The notes below the pieces were generated by a model. It ran no database searches, was not told where the DNA came from, and saw nothing but the letters and a program-made list of their open reading frames with translations. This document shows, piece by piece, positions 31,935-44,481 of a DNA stretch of 64,000 nt (its first letter is position 1; each line of letters begins with the position of its first letter). The translations under genes and the position numbers were made by a program. The stretch comes from Crotalaria pallida (taxonomy: Eukaryota > Streptophyta > Magnoliopsida > Fabales > Fabaceae): NCBI GenBank assembly GCA_037953625.1, contig CM075650.1:125161706-125225705 (forward strand). The letters are read 5' to 3'.

Positions 31935-33728
31935 TGTAACATCCCAAACTTCATTTATAGTGTAATCTTTGTTGTGATGGTCCTAGGGTAGAAGAATTGA
32001 GGGCATAAGTTAGAAACTTAGCCAATTAAGCATGCAACCTTAGGTTTAAAACATAGGAATTTAGGAAATTAGAATAACAAGATTGGTAGCTTAAAACATA
32101 TATTCCACCGTTGGATGTGAAGTAGGATAGGTGAGGAAGCTTGCTTTAAAATTTGAAGAAGATCCAACGGGTAACGAAGAAGTATTGGCCTCTCAAAGTC
32201 TGGGTACTACAAAACTGAACAGCTTAATCGATTAAACTGCAGCTTAATCGATTAAACTGCAGCTTAATCGATTAAGGCCAGAAAATGGGAAATGGCTTAA
32301 TCGATTAATAATCGATTAAAGGCTGTAGATGCTGAAAAAAAATAAAGGGCGTCCATCTCTTAGAGTTTGCAAAGCTCGAACTCTCTCTCCTCTAGGGCAC
32401 AAATCACTCACTCTAATTGATCAACTCTCAAGAGAATCACTCCAAGTCCATCCCCAAATCCATCCTTGTAGCTCCAAGTAAGTGGTTGTTGCTTATGTTC
32501 TTCTTTTCCTTTCCCCTAGAATTCGAATTTCTCTCTCCCTCTTGCTCCCATGGCACTTCAATCATCAACCTAGGGAGGTCTTGATGGGGTCACGAATTTC
32601 CCTCAAGAGTCTTGGGTAAAACTTAATAAACTGTCTCTTTATTGTATTGATTTTAGGTTCCTCCCTCTCCTTTGAGTTGTGGCCATTATTCAAGTGTGCT
32701 CCAAGCACAAATTCTCTCTCTAACTCTAAGGACTTGAGGTAAGGAGGTTTGTGTTACCTTATTCTAGGGGGTAGGTTGTATTATGTTTATGCTGGGTTGC
32801 TAGGAGGTGTTTGTTAGTTTTGATGAGGAACCCTAGGATAGTTAGTAATATATTACACTGTGATTATGCCTTTAAGTATATTGATATGTGATGTTATGTG
32901 CAAATGTGACTTGATAATTGATTTAATATTGATAGGTGGGGTTATGTGCAATTGTGATTTTGAAATTGATTTAAGTGGAGATCATTGTGCTAAATTATAT
33001 TGAGCCCGGAAATTATGAATGGTATTTGAGCATGTTGATATGGACTAGTAAAATGACACTTTAGGAAATGAAAATAAAATGGTATGAATAATTGATGAAA
33101 ATCCAGGAGATTGGAAACGAATGAAATAAATGGAAATGAAATTGAAAGATTTAAAGATCCAGAATTATTTAGTGGTGTATGAGGTACCTTCCGGTGTGGA
33201 GGTGAAGTACCCACCGGCCAAATTGTATGAGGCACCTTCCGGTGTGGAGGTGAAGTACAATGGTATGAGGTACCTTCCGGTGTGGAGGTGAAGTACCCAT
33301 AGGCCACAATGTATGAGGTACCTTCCTGTGTGGAGGTGAAGTACAACGGTATGAGGTACCTTCCGGTGTGGAGGTGAAGTACCCAATGGCCAATTTGTAT
33401 GAGGTACCTTCCGGTGTGGAGGTGAAGTACAATGGTATGAGGTACCTTCCGGTGTGAAGGTGAAGTACCCATAAGCCCAAATGTATGAGGTACCTTCCGG
33501 TGTGGAGGTGAAGTACATTGGTTCGAAATAAATTTTATGAATGGAATAAAGGAAAGAGAAGAAAAATAATGAATTATGATGATAATATAGAAAATTGAAA
33601 TTTAAAGTGTGCTACATGGTAAATTGAATGGAAAAGGTTTAGCAATTATTGTTTTATGATTAATGCTTTGTTGAACCAAGATAGAATTTATGAATTTATG
33701 CCTTAGCATAGCTTAATAAGAACTAAAT

Positions 33729-36517
33729 TGTAGTGTTCCATTGTTAGGGAGACACCACGATGTGTGTTTTGGGTTGTTGCAGCTGACGAGGGTGACCCCG
33801 GTCCTACGTACCCCCGGTGATAAGGGGATCAAGCCACACGTAGTTCTTGAGAGTAGGGATGAGAGACATACCTTAGCCCCTATAGCATAGTGGTTCTTAT
33901 AGGGGATTACCTGTTAGGTGTGTTGTGATACCTTATGGGACTGTTGGGCCCAATAGGGCTGACGTGGCTCTTAGAGGATAAGAAGGGTGAGTCCTTCATC
34001 CTTATCATGTACTAGGGAGTTTTAAACTTATCCGTTGAGTCGTTGGTCGGCATTGAAGGCATGCGGTCGGCTTATGGGTCCGGTCCACTACATAAGCCCC
34101 CCAGCTCGGGAAGTGTCATATAGACTCTGAGCCGAGTTTAGATCCTTTCTGTGCTGGGCAGATCAGACGTCCGATTTCCGAGGTTGGAGGTGACATAGAA
34201 GACTGTTTAAAGCCAAGACCCTTTTCCTGGAAAAGTATCGCAAATGGTTGATAGCATTCTTTATACTCAAATAATGACACTGAAAGAATAAACCTAACGG
34301 AGACTCTTACACCCGTTGTATTGAGGTGTGTCAAGAGTCTCATCACCAATTGGATCGTAAGCTTTACGGGTTCATGCTGTCGGAATGAGCACCTTAGCCG
34401 AGGCGTATTCCTCTGCCCGCGATGTATTCGACCTGTGGTCAAGTATCGGGTCGCAGTCCTCCTTTCCACTTGTAGCAATGCCGACCTGGTCGGCTAACCG
34501 AGATCGTGGGCATGCAAGTGTGTAGGAACGTGATCCAAAGTGAGTGATTGAATTAAAGTAAGCCCTCGATGAGAGAGGTGGATACCAAATCTGATGGCGA
34601 TAGGCGGAAATGTTGCAACATCCTTTACAGGGAGATGATCATATGTTACCAGTGTCTAGGTCGGCCTATGTCGGCTATGTACCTATTCCATTACGACGTA
34701 AGCCCCCACTCCATAAAGCTTGAAGAGGCTTGTGTTCAGTTCATAAGAATTGAGATGCTTGATGCTGATGTCCGAGGCACCCTCAAACTCGGTATAAACC
34801 CAAAAACTCAATGGGAGATCTCCAAAGGTACTGGTTGACAAAAATGATCGTCAGGGCGTGGCGAGCATAGAAACTTCCTTGTTAAAGTTCTTCCCAAATG
34901 ACTCCAAGGCCTTGGAGTACGTTGCTGATCCCGAGCAGCGGGCAATGAGACAGAATGTGGCCGCTCGGGAGGAAGTCCTCACTCCCCAGCTGGCGGAAAT
35001 ATGCTGACACATAGGAGAACATGATCGGATTCTTGACGAGCAGAAGGAGTATACTGGGGATGCCGAGAAGACAAAGAGTGAGAAAAGCGGTAAAGCTTTA
35101 AAGGGCTTGTGCCGAGTTCATAAGAATTGAGATGCTCGGCGGGAGGTTTCCAGAGATACTGATCGGTGACAATGATACTTGGCGTATGGCGAGCATGGGG
35201 ACTTAGATTATGTTGCTACTCCCGAGCAGCGGACGATGTGGCAGAGTATGGCTACTTGAGAGGGAGTCCTCAGACCCCAGCTGGCTGAGATGCGCTCAAT
35301 GTCGGAGAACAATGTTGTCGAGCTAGAGAAATAAGCCGAAGTTGAAGCCGAGAAATTAAGCCGAGAGGGCGAAAAGTGAGATCATCTTCAACAAAACAAT
35401 CTGAGAAAATTCCTTGTGGATAGGACAGGATGTAGCACTGATTCTTTCATCAACGATGTTAATCAATTATAACTGCTGAACCCCTCGGAAATCGGAATAG
35501 TTTGTCAGATCCTTATTAGTAGGTCGTCGAAGGGAAGCTCGGAACAACAAAGCCGAAACGGAGCTTGCTTGCATAATATCAAAGGATGTCTGATAAGGCC
35601 TTGTTGCGTTCGGTAGATGCATGAATGTTGAATAAAACACGATCTTCGCAATTGTCAGAACATGAGGGTGGACGAATGGTGTGAGACTCTTTTAGAGATC
35701 CTGAGTTGCTTGTACCTCCACAGTTGTACCTTTCATCACATATACAGAGATAGGAATTAGAATATTAAATTAGAAATGAGACAAGAGTGGTGCATTCACT
35801 TTGTAAACTGAGTCATATTTTAGGCACTAAGCAAGTAGTATGATACTTGTAGCATAAATAAAGCGACCATGTGTACCACTCATGGCCAATAATTACAACC
35901 ATCTCATAAAAGCCAATATGTGTAATTAAGATATAAAACTTAAACGTAATAAAGAGCAATGACTTAAATTTAGGATAAAGAAAGATTAATTCCCTGATTA
36001 AGCGAGAGGAGTGTTATATTCTTTAATTTGGATCGGCTGTTCTCTGAGTTGTCGGACATGCCTTCGTCTTTTTATTTTCAAAACCTTTAACCCGATAACA
36101 GGAGTATTATCCGAGGAAACATCAGAAGGATTGGTGATTGGGAGAATGAATGTGCAGCAGAATAGCCTAATCCGAGCGTACTTCCCCAACTAAATCGGAT
36201 TCCCCCTCCGAGAATGCTCTGCCATTTAGATCAGATTCATCCAAACCTGTGTGAGAGGCTTGAGGATTTAGACCTGTGAAGGAGTGCATTGTGACGGGGT
36301 TGAATGTTTGCAAGTTGTGAGGGCGGGGTTAGAGAAAACGTCTGAGGGGCACAAGATCTGTGGTCGGCTTGTGCATGCTTTCGGATGATAGGAATCCTGA
36401 CTTGGGTTATGCGCGAAACACTCGCATCATTTTAGGCCATCGTGCTCGGGCTATCACGTCCGGTAGTTCCGACCATCAAATTTGTACCTTTACATGATGT
36501 ATGAAAACAACTATTAG
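33729..36517 (+). repeat. Left inverted arm of Pal (2789 bp)
   Basis: Mirrors 39147-43065 minus Sol and its 5-bp TSD. The sequence is rich in TCGG/CCGA words. It holds a diverged internal tandem duplication: about 34720-35010 and 35100-35330 share EYVADPEQRAMRQ-like and TPQLAE-like translations with stops, a decayed coiled-coil-type reading frame. Short frames at 34116-34478 (minus) and 34569-34838 (plus) match no family I know and are mirrored in the right arm. Confidence 0.85.
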
Positions 36518-39146
36518 CCCTCACAACTTTACCATCAAATTTGTAACTTTACATGATGTAAGAAAAGAGGAGGAATGGACTATTGGCCCAAGCTGCACCA
36601 AAAAGAAAAACGGGCCTCAACAACTCTATGGCCCAACAATTCAGCAACCTACCTTTTTAAATCAGGGAAGTTACTCTTTCTAATTTTTAATAATGCCACA
36701 AATATTTTATTGACTCACTTTACTTTTAGTTAGAGACAAAAATAATTTATATTTTTGCCATTTAGTTTGATTACATGTTGTTTATTATTTATTATTTAAT
36801 ATTTATAAATTGTCAATCTGAAACGACAATAACTAATTAATTATTATTTCTGTGCGCATATGCGAGGTACACGTACGATGGCCCGAGCGACTGAATAACC
36901 CATTCCGAGATCCCCATTAATGGACAAATAATTTTTCGAGTATCACGAATACAATAATGTTACTTTACTTGGAATCTAGGGGTGAAAGCGAGGACCCCCA
37001 CGCCGAGGTCCCCTCTTGAAGCTTGTGCTCCGAGCGAAGAGCGAGGACCCCCGCGCCAAGTTCCCCTCTTGAAGCTCGTGTTCCGAGCATAGAGAAAATC
37101 ATATTTAAGGAAAACAGAGGTCGACCCTCAACGCTCAACAAAGCCCATTTTAAGAGGATTGACAAAAGACTTCAATCCAACAGTCTTCGATCCAACATTC
37201 CTCACCTCGGCGAATCAGGGAAGGAATTCTCGTTCCTATATTGCTTTCCTATTTACTTGGCATTTTACATGACTACTTCGCACACATGCTTATATTAGTT
37301 TACCCGATGCAATATTTTGGACATGTGCTTTGAATACTTAGTTCCTTATAATCCCTTTACAAGTCGCTTATTATTCGATATTCTCCATGCTGTTACGTAA
37401 TGTTTTGTTGAGCAAATCTTCGTGCTGCTGAATGCCTTTAAATCTTTGTCTCTCCTGTTGTGATAGGATAATAATTCTTTATATAGATATATCGCCTGTT
37501 GAATGACGTACATTAGTTTCCGACAACCGCACATTGTCATTATTCCTAAATTAATGCTTTCATTTGGTTTGTTGTCATTAAATGCTCTGACATATTTATA
37601 AATGTCATTCATTACAATTATTGCGCATGATATACCTGAAATTATGCTTCTTTTCATGGGCAATCCTGTCTGGTTGCACGGTATTTAATTATTGTCATTA
37701 TTATATTTGTTACGTGTGATCTTTTTAATCATGCTGCTTTTGTTCTGATACTTTATATTCACTCGCCAATAATTTTCATTGTTGCTATTCAATTATCATA
37801 TATTGTTAAATTAATAACGATCACTGATTATTGTCTTTAAACATGTAATGTAAGGTTCAAAAAAGGATGGTCGGACCTATCGAAAAGGAAGGCCGAGCAG
37901 CTAGGAATCTCTCTAGAGTTGACGAGGTCATCACGACCCCATGATAGAGAACAATCCAAAAGTCAGAACGGTTATTATAAAAACATCTCGTGGCATGGAT
38001 TACTATCGTCATCACTCCGAGATGATTACAAAGACTTTGTGGCCATCGCCCACGCAAACATGTGTTCCTGTAACAACCCGTCACGAGGCTAGCCTAGAAC
38101 GGGAACTACACACCCACGATGGTCAAACTATTACGAGTCATGTTGTCAAGGCCTCCGTCCACAATGAACTCTCGATCAACAAAACAACAGGTGAAGCCAC
38201 AAGTTACGGTCAATTAAGGGCATTACCACGACCAATCCAGGGAAGTTAATTTCTTTTACTTAAGTCATTTCAATGGTATTAATTATGTACACCATCGCAT
38301 GCCAATGATACAGTTAATTACTATACTTATTAACATTATTTGGTTTAATACCACTAATTGCTCCGACACATTTTTGATACACGTATCGTTTTTATTATTA
38401 TTACGTGTGATCTTTTTAGAATCATACTATTTACATACCAATATTTTATTCCGTAAACTTGCCAATAATTTTCATTATTGCAATTTAATTATTATACATT
38501 GTCAGTTCAAATGACGATTACTGATTATTAATTTTGTATACATATACGAGGTACAAATATGGGTAAACAGTCCATCCCACCGGTTTCCTACCAGATCCCT
38601 ACACCCGCAGTAGGATATCAGACTATGATATCAACTGACTAATGACATCCTCGAATTGAACGGTCCCTTCTACCACGACACCCTTGCCTCTCATGGTCAC
38701 TAAAAGCCAAAAGACGATCCCCGTCAACATCTCTTCTCGAGATCCCAACATTGCTCACAAGGGCGCTATACAATGGTTCGCCCATAACGGCATACAGGGT
38801 GTTTGGGTGGAAGAAGATGAAGAGTACCGAGCAAGCACACGATCTAGCAGTAGAAGAGGAAATGTCTCTATGCCAAATTGATGCCGAGCATATCAACGTT
38901 CATGCCAAAAAGGATGCCGAACGCATCAAAGCTCAAAAATAGTCTAACTATAAAGACAAACAGGGAAGGATCTTTCTCATTATCTCATTTACGTGATGTA
39001 CATTGCATACTTTAAACCTCACATTCATCATTATTGAATCACTTGCTGCACAACATTATATTATGTTAGATAATACTCATAATTAATAGTGAAACGGCTC
39101 ATACTTCGCTATTAATATCATTACATATCATTTACTACTTGATATT
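36518..39146. repeat. Spacer of Pal: alternating GC-richer modules and AT-rich blocks
   Basis: Modules open with (G)AGGTAC-like words (36864, 38549; AAGGTTC at 37852) and close with CAGGGAAG (36663, 37217, 38238, 38961), with AT-rich blocks between. Blocks 37704-37850 and 38394-38545 are clearly related. Two more modules (39174-39668 and from 39932) lie in the right arm. No gene is recognised; frames at 37941-38249 and 38684-38881 are short and without known motifs. Confidence 0.6.
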
Positions 39147-42100
39147 CTAATAGTTGTTTTCATACATCATGTAAAGGTACAAATTTGATGGTCGGAACTA
39201 CCGGACGTGATAGCCCGAGCACGATGGCCTAAAATGATGCGAGTGTTTCGCGCATAACCCAAGTCAGGATTCCTATCATCCGAAAGCATGCACAAGCCGA
39301 CCACAGATCTTGTGCCCCTCAGACGTTTTCTCTAACCCCGCCCTCACAACTTGCAAACATTCAACCCCGTCACAATGCACTCCTTCACAGGTCTAAATCC
39401 TCAAGCCTCTCACACAGGTTTGGATGAATCTGATCTAAATGGCAGAGCATTCTCGGAGGGGGAATCCGATTTAGTTGGGAAAGTACGCTCGGATTAGGCT
39501 ATTCTGCTGCACATTCATTCTCCCAATCACCAATCCTTCTGATGTTTCCTCGGATAATACTCCTGTTATCGGGTTAAAGGTTTTGAAAATAAAAAGACGA
39601 AGGCATGTCCGACAACTCAGAGAACAGCCGATCCAAATTAAAGAATATAACACTCCTCTCGCTTAATCAGGGAATTAATCTTTCTTTATCCTAAATTTAA
39701 GTCATTGCTCTTTATTACGTTTAAGTTTTATATCTTAATTACACATATTGGCTTTTATGAGATGGTTGTAATTATTGGCCATGAGTGGTACACATGGTCG
39801 CTTTATTTATGCTACAAGTATCATACTACTTGCTTAGTGCCTAAAATATGACTCAGTTTACAAAGTGAATGCACCACTCTTGTCTCATTTCTAATTTAAT
39901 ATTCTAATTCCTATCTCTGTATATGTGATAAAAGGTACAACTGTGGAGGTACAAGCAACTCAGGATCTCTAAAAGAGTCTCACACCATTCGTCCACCCTC
40001 ATGTTCTGACAATTGCGAAGATCGTGTTTTATTCAACATTCATGCATCTACCGAACGCAACAGGGCCTTATCAGACATCCTTTGATATTATGCAAGCAAG
40101 CTCCGTTTCGGCTTTGTTGTTCCGAGCTTCCCTTCGACGACTGATGAGCATTTTATTTCCCATTTTTTCCTTGCATTATTTTACTCCTATTATTGATACT
40201 TGTTGCCTATTTGACATTGTTTAGCTTGATTTAGTGATTTAGAGTTTATTGGACTAATATTCTGAATATTGTTTAATTTGGGATTATTTAGCCTAATTAA
40301 TTCTATTTCTATTTTCAGGTCATATTTGGCACAAGGGCTTTTTGGACATTTTGGGAATGAAGATTTAATTTTGGAAGAGAAGATATATGATGAAGTGAAG
40401 ATTGTAATCTATCTTTAGGATTAGTTGAGATTTAGTTATATCTTTTAAGATTTAGATTTTATCTTTAAGATATTTTTAGATTTAATTTAGAGATAAGCTT
40501 TCCTTAGGATTTGGGCCCATGATTTAGGCCCGTTTTGTGATTTTAAAAGCCAAATTCGTGTAAACCCTAGGGAGATCTTCCATTCACGTTTTTTTTTACA
40601 TTCTCTTTCATAGAGAAGGCTTAGTTTTGCTCTCCAAGCTTGTGGTGGCTGCTAGGGTTTCTCTCTCTTCCCTTTTCTACACATTTTTGGTATTTTTCTT
40701 CATGGAAGGCTAAACTCTTAGGTTAAATCCCTTTGGTAATGTATCACATACTCTTGAGGTTTTATTCTTAATGCTATTTCGTTTTTATTCACTGTTTTCA
40801 TGCTTATTGATATGTTATGGTTCGCTTAGTTCCATTATATAGAGATAATCCATGTGTATGAATGCTTAATTTATGCAAACTCGTAAAAACTCCATGCTTT
40901 GGCTTTTAATGCTTAATTAGAGGTTTGGGTTTTGGGGTGAGAATTGAATTTTCGCTTAGTATTTAATTCTCACGAGTTGGACAGTGAAGAGGAAAGAAAT
41001 TGATCTTTTGTGACCGATGATAGAGTTGTGAACGCGAGCCAAAGGGGTTTATCCGCTTTTCCTTATCTGTTTCTTCGTTTTGATTTAATTCTGTTTTGAT
41101 TTCAATTATTCAATATTCAATACAAAAAAAAACCCCCCTGTTTTCTATGCATACTATGTGTTCGACCTTTTGCTTGATAAGATATTCCTTGGGAGACGAC
41201 CTAGGAGTCACTTCCTAGTACTATATTTAAACTATTTTTATTTGTATCGGGTACGGCCTCGATCAACGACCTACTAATAAGGATCTGACAAACTATTTCC
41301 GATTTCCGAGGGGTTCAGCAGTTATAATTGATTAACATCGTTGACGAAAGAATCAGTGCTACATCCTGTCCTATCCACAAGGAATTTTCTCAGATTGTTT
41401 TGTTGAAGATGATCTCACTTTTCGCCCTCTCGGCTTAATTTCTTGGCTTCAACTTCGGCTTATTTCTCTAGCTCGACAACATTGTTCTCCGACATTGAGC
41501 GCATCTCAGCCAGCTGGGGTCTGAGGACTCCCTCTCAAGTAGCCATACTCTGCCACATCGTCCGCTGCTCGGGAGTAGCAACATAATCTAAGTCCCCATG
41601 CTCGCCATACGCCAAGTATCATTGTCACTGATCAGTATCTCTGGAAACCTCCCGCCGAGCATCTCAATTCTTATGAACTCGGCACAAGCCCTTTAAAGCT
41701 TTACCGCTTTTCTCACTCTTTGTCTTCTCGGCATCCCCGGTATACTCCTTCTGCTCGTCAAGAATCCGATCATGTTCTCCTATGTGTCAGCATATTTCCG
41801 CCAGCTGGGGAGTGAGGACTTCCTCCCGAGCGGCCACATTCTGTCTCATTGCCCGCTGCTCGGGATCAGCAACGTACTCCAAGGCCTTGGAGTCATTTGG
41901 GAAGAACTTTAACAAGGAAGTTTCTATGCTCGCCATGCGCTGACGATCATTTTTGTCAACCAGTACCTTTGGAGATCTCCCATTGAGTTTTTGGGTTTAT
42001 ACCGAGTTTGAGGGTGCCTCGGACATCAGCATCAAGCATCTCAATTCTTATGAACTGAACACAAGCCTCTTCAAGCTTTATGGAGTGAGGGCTTACGTCG

Positions 42101-43065
42101 TAATGGAATAGGTACATAGCCGACATAGGCCGACCTAGACACTGGTAACATATGATCATCTCCCTGTAAAGGATGTTGCAACATTTCCGCCTATCGCCAT
42201 CAGATTTGGTATCCACCTCTCTCATCGAGGGCTTACTTTAATTCAATCACTCACTTTGGATCACGTTCCTACACACTTGCATGCCCACGATCTCGGTTAG
42301 CCGACCAGGTCGGCATTGCTACAAGTGGAAAGGAGGACTGCGACCCGATACTTGACCACAGGTCGAATACATCGCGGGCAGAGGAATACGCCTCGGCTAA
42401 GGTGCTCATTCCGACAGCATGAACCCGTAAAGCTTACGATCCAATTGGTGATGAGACTCTTGACACACCTCAATACAACGGGTGTAAGAGTCTCCTTTAG
42501 GTTTATTCTTTCAGTGTCATTATTTGAGTATAAAGAATGCTATCAACCATTTGCGATACTCTTCCAGGAAAAGGGTCTTGGCTTTAAACAGTCTTCTATG
42601 TCACCTCCAACCTCGGAAATCGGACGTCTGATCTGCCCAGCACAGAAAGGATCTAAACTCGGCTCAGAGTCTATATGACACTTCCCGAGCTAGGGGGCTT
42701 ATGTAGTGGACTGGACCCATAAGCCGACCGCATGCCTTCAATGCCGACCAACGACTCAACGGATAAGTTTAAAACTCCCTAGTACATGATAAGGATGAAG
42801 GACTCACCCTTCTTATCCTCTAAGAGCCACGTCAGCCCTATTGGGCCCAACAGGCTCATAAGGTATCACAACACACCTAACAGGTAATCCCCTATAAGAA
42901 CCACTATGCTATAGGGGCTAAGGTATGTCTCTCATCCCTACTCTCAAGAACTACGTGTGGCTTGATCCCCTTATCACCGGGGGTACGTAGGACCGGGGTC
43001 ACCCTCGTCAGCTGCAACAACCCAAAACACACATCGTGGTGTCTCCCTAACAATGGAACACTACA
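39147..43065 (-). repeat. Right inverted arm of Pal, with Sol nested
   Basis: Reverse complement of the left arm. Removing Sol and one ACGAC copy leaves 2790 bp. Only scattered single-base differences from the left arm were seen in the stretches compared, for example Val to Phe in the mirrored 120-codon frame (42316-42678). Confidence 0.85.
40142..41265 (+). repeat. Sol: solo LTR of the Ath1 family with TSD
   Basis: Starts TGATGAGCATTTTATTTCCC and ends GGCCTCGATCA, 1124 bp, the same length as the Ath1 LTR at 3776-4899 but in the opposite orientation. Perfect TSD ACGAC at 40137-40141 and 41266-41270. The mirrored left arm lacks it, showing the empty site. A solo LTR is the product of recombination between the two LTRs of a full element. 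Confidence 0.93.
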
Positions 43066-44397
43066 TAAATAAATATGATATTCGTATACCTTTCATTGGG
43101 AGTGCTTAATTGTGAAACGTGCTTTATTTGACTGTATGTGATTGGCCTGGTGGTTCAGTATAGCATGATAGAAATTGCTTCCCTATTTTATTGTGTAATA
43201 CTCACCTCCTTACCATTTTTCAGGTACTGAGTTGGAGTATACACCAGGATCGGCCGAGCAGGATTACTCTCCCTCACAGGGAGAGTAGGGTTGGGTTTTA
43301 GATATATTTATTTTGGCCTAAGCCTCCATATTCATTTGATGTATTTGGGCTGTATATGCTTTTGAGAGAGGCTTAGGATAGTTTCTTTTGTGCATGGTTT
43401 ATGATTCATTTTTGGGCGTAGTTGCTGTTATGGTCTCTTGATATGCATACTTTACATTGATGCTGGCACTCTGACAAACTGAGTCTAATGTTTTACACTT
43501 GAGCCCATGGGGCAACTATGTGATGCATACTTACTTTCATGTGAGCCCTGCTGGCTACTGTTGATATTATATACATGCGTTTATCAAGTTGAAGTGTTTG
43601 GAAAAGTCCGATAAACAAACGAAACTCCGTCTGTTTGACGGTTGATTTTTATAATCTAAAAATGAATTTTTAAGTTCATAGTTTTAATATAAGGGGTATT
43701 AAGGGTAATTAATTATAGGGTGTTACAAAAACCTCTTGTTAGGAACATGGTGTAAATTGTATGATGTAGCTTATTTTAATTTATGATTTAGTATTTTGCT
43801 GTTTTTAATTCATGCATTAATTGAGTTTTAATTACATAAACCCGCGCAATTTATGTTTTGGATTTCTTAATTCACAACGAGAGTTGGGATTTTGAATAGG
43901 CCATGCAATTAAAGGTATAATCAGTCCAATGCATAGAGATATGGTTGGATGATTATATGGCTTTATAATTCCCTTGTGCTGAATGGATATTTTCTTATAT
44001 TGTGATTTGTTGAGAGATCAAGGATTAAATATATAGAAAATAAGGGTAATGTTGAGAGAGATCTAACTATTACTATTTGAGAGGAATGGTCCATGAATTG
44101 AAGGATAATTAAAGTAAAATATAATTCATAGTTAAAATAAGTGAATCATACAACGAAACCAAGTTCCTAACCTTTTTCTATTGCTTTCTTATCATCTTAT
44201 CTCCTCAATCTCCTTTTCTTATTTTATTATTATTCAATTTCTTCTTCTTCTTCTTAAATTCAATAACAAGTTGCACTAATAATTACGAAGTGGTGGAAAG
44301 TTATTAGAAACAACTTTGATCCATGTGGGACGATATTCGGTCTTCCAGACTATATTACTTGCTGACCTAGTCCTCTTGCTAGTAAATCAACAAGTTT

Positions 44398-44414
44398 TTG
44401 GCGCCGTTGCCGGG
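44398..44414 (+). other. Primer binding site of NA, copy 2
   Basis: TGGCGCCGTTGCCGGGG follows LTR 2, proving that a second internal region begins here rather than flanking DNA. Confidence 0.85.
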
Positions 44415-44481
44415 GATTGAAATTCGATTCTAATTTCTTTTCGGTACTTTTTGTAATTATTTGTGTAATTTGTACTTTCTC

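Larger units (their letters stand above)
33729..43065. mobile_element. Pal: palindromic element with TG...CA ends and 5-bp TSD
   Basis: Two nearly identical inverted arms (33729-36517 and 39147-43065, the latter holding Sol) flank a 2.63 kb spacer. The ends are TGTAGTGTTCC...GGAACACTACA. The target site TAAAT is duplicated (33724-33728 and 43066-43070), confirmed by the empty site in other Chr4 LTRs. The 5-bp TSD and TG/CA ends are those of integrase-mediated LTR retrotransposon insertion, yet there are no direct LTRs, primer site or pol motifs. Without Sol it is about 8.2 kb. It might be a palindromic retroelement cDNA, or a DNA transposon with very long terminal inverted repeats. I cannot classify it. 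Confidence 0.85.
24969..43727 (+). mobile_element. Chr4a: full-length chromovirus with Pal nested in its 3' LTR
   Basis: 5' LTR 24969-27419, primer site, gag-pol 27599-31851, 3' LTR 31935-43727 (Pal at 33729-43065). TSD AAAAC. This element type retains all pol domains and could once have served gag-only relatives in trans, though this copy has one nonsense codon and two frameshift lesions. Confidence 0.9.
31935..43727 (+). repeat. 3' LTR of Chr4a, split by Pal
   Basis: LTR parts 31935-33728 and 43066-43727; the join across TAAAT matches the uninterrupted 5' LTR near 26757. It repeats the TTAATCGATTAA cluster (32222-32320), the minisatellite (33177-33518) and the hairpin (near 43265-43290). 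Confidence 0.9.
24130..44389 (+). repeat. NA LTR 2, split by Chr4a
   Basis: LTR parts 24130-24968 and 43733-44389 flank Chr4a. The flanking AAAAC copies (24964-24968 and 43728-43732) match the intact site in LTR 1. A primer site follows at once (44398-44415 region), so this LTR is both a 3' and a 5' LTR. Confidence 0.9.

Noticed and set aside
34116..34838. Possible transposase genes in the Pal arms (120- and 89-codon frames, mirrored in the right arm)
   Set aside because: No transposase motif is recognised, the frames are short, and nearby related stretches contain stops. Kept only as part of the arm description.
36011..36193. Frames at 36011-36193 and 39471-39666 as conserved genes
   Set aside because: They are the same arm sequence seen twice because of the inverted repeat; about 60 codons with no known domain.
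33729..43065. Pal as a Mutator, hAT or CACTA transposon
   Set aside because: The 5-bp TSD and TG/CA ends do not fit the 9-bp, 8-bp or 3-bp duplications of those families.
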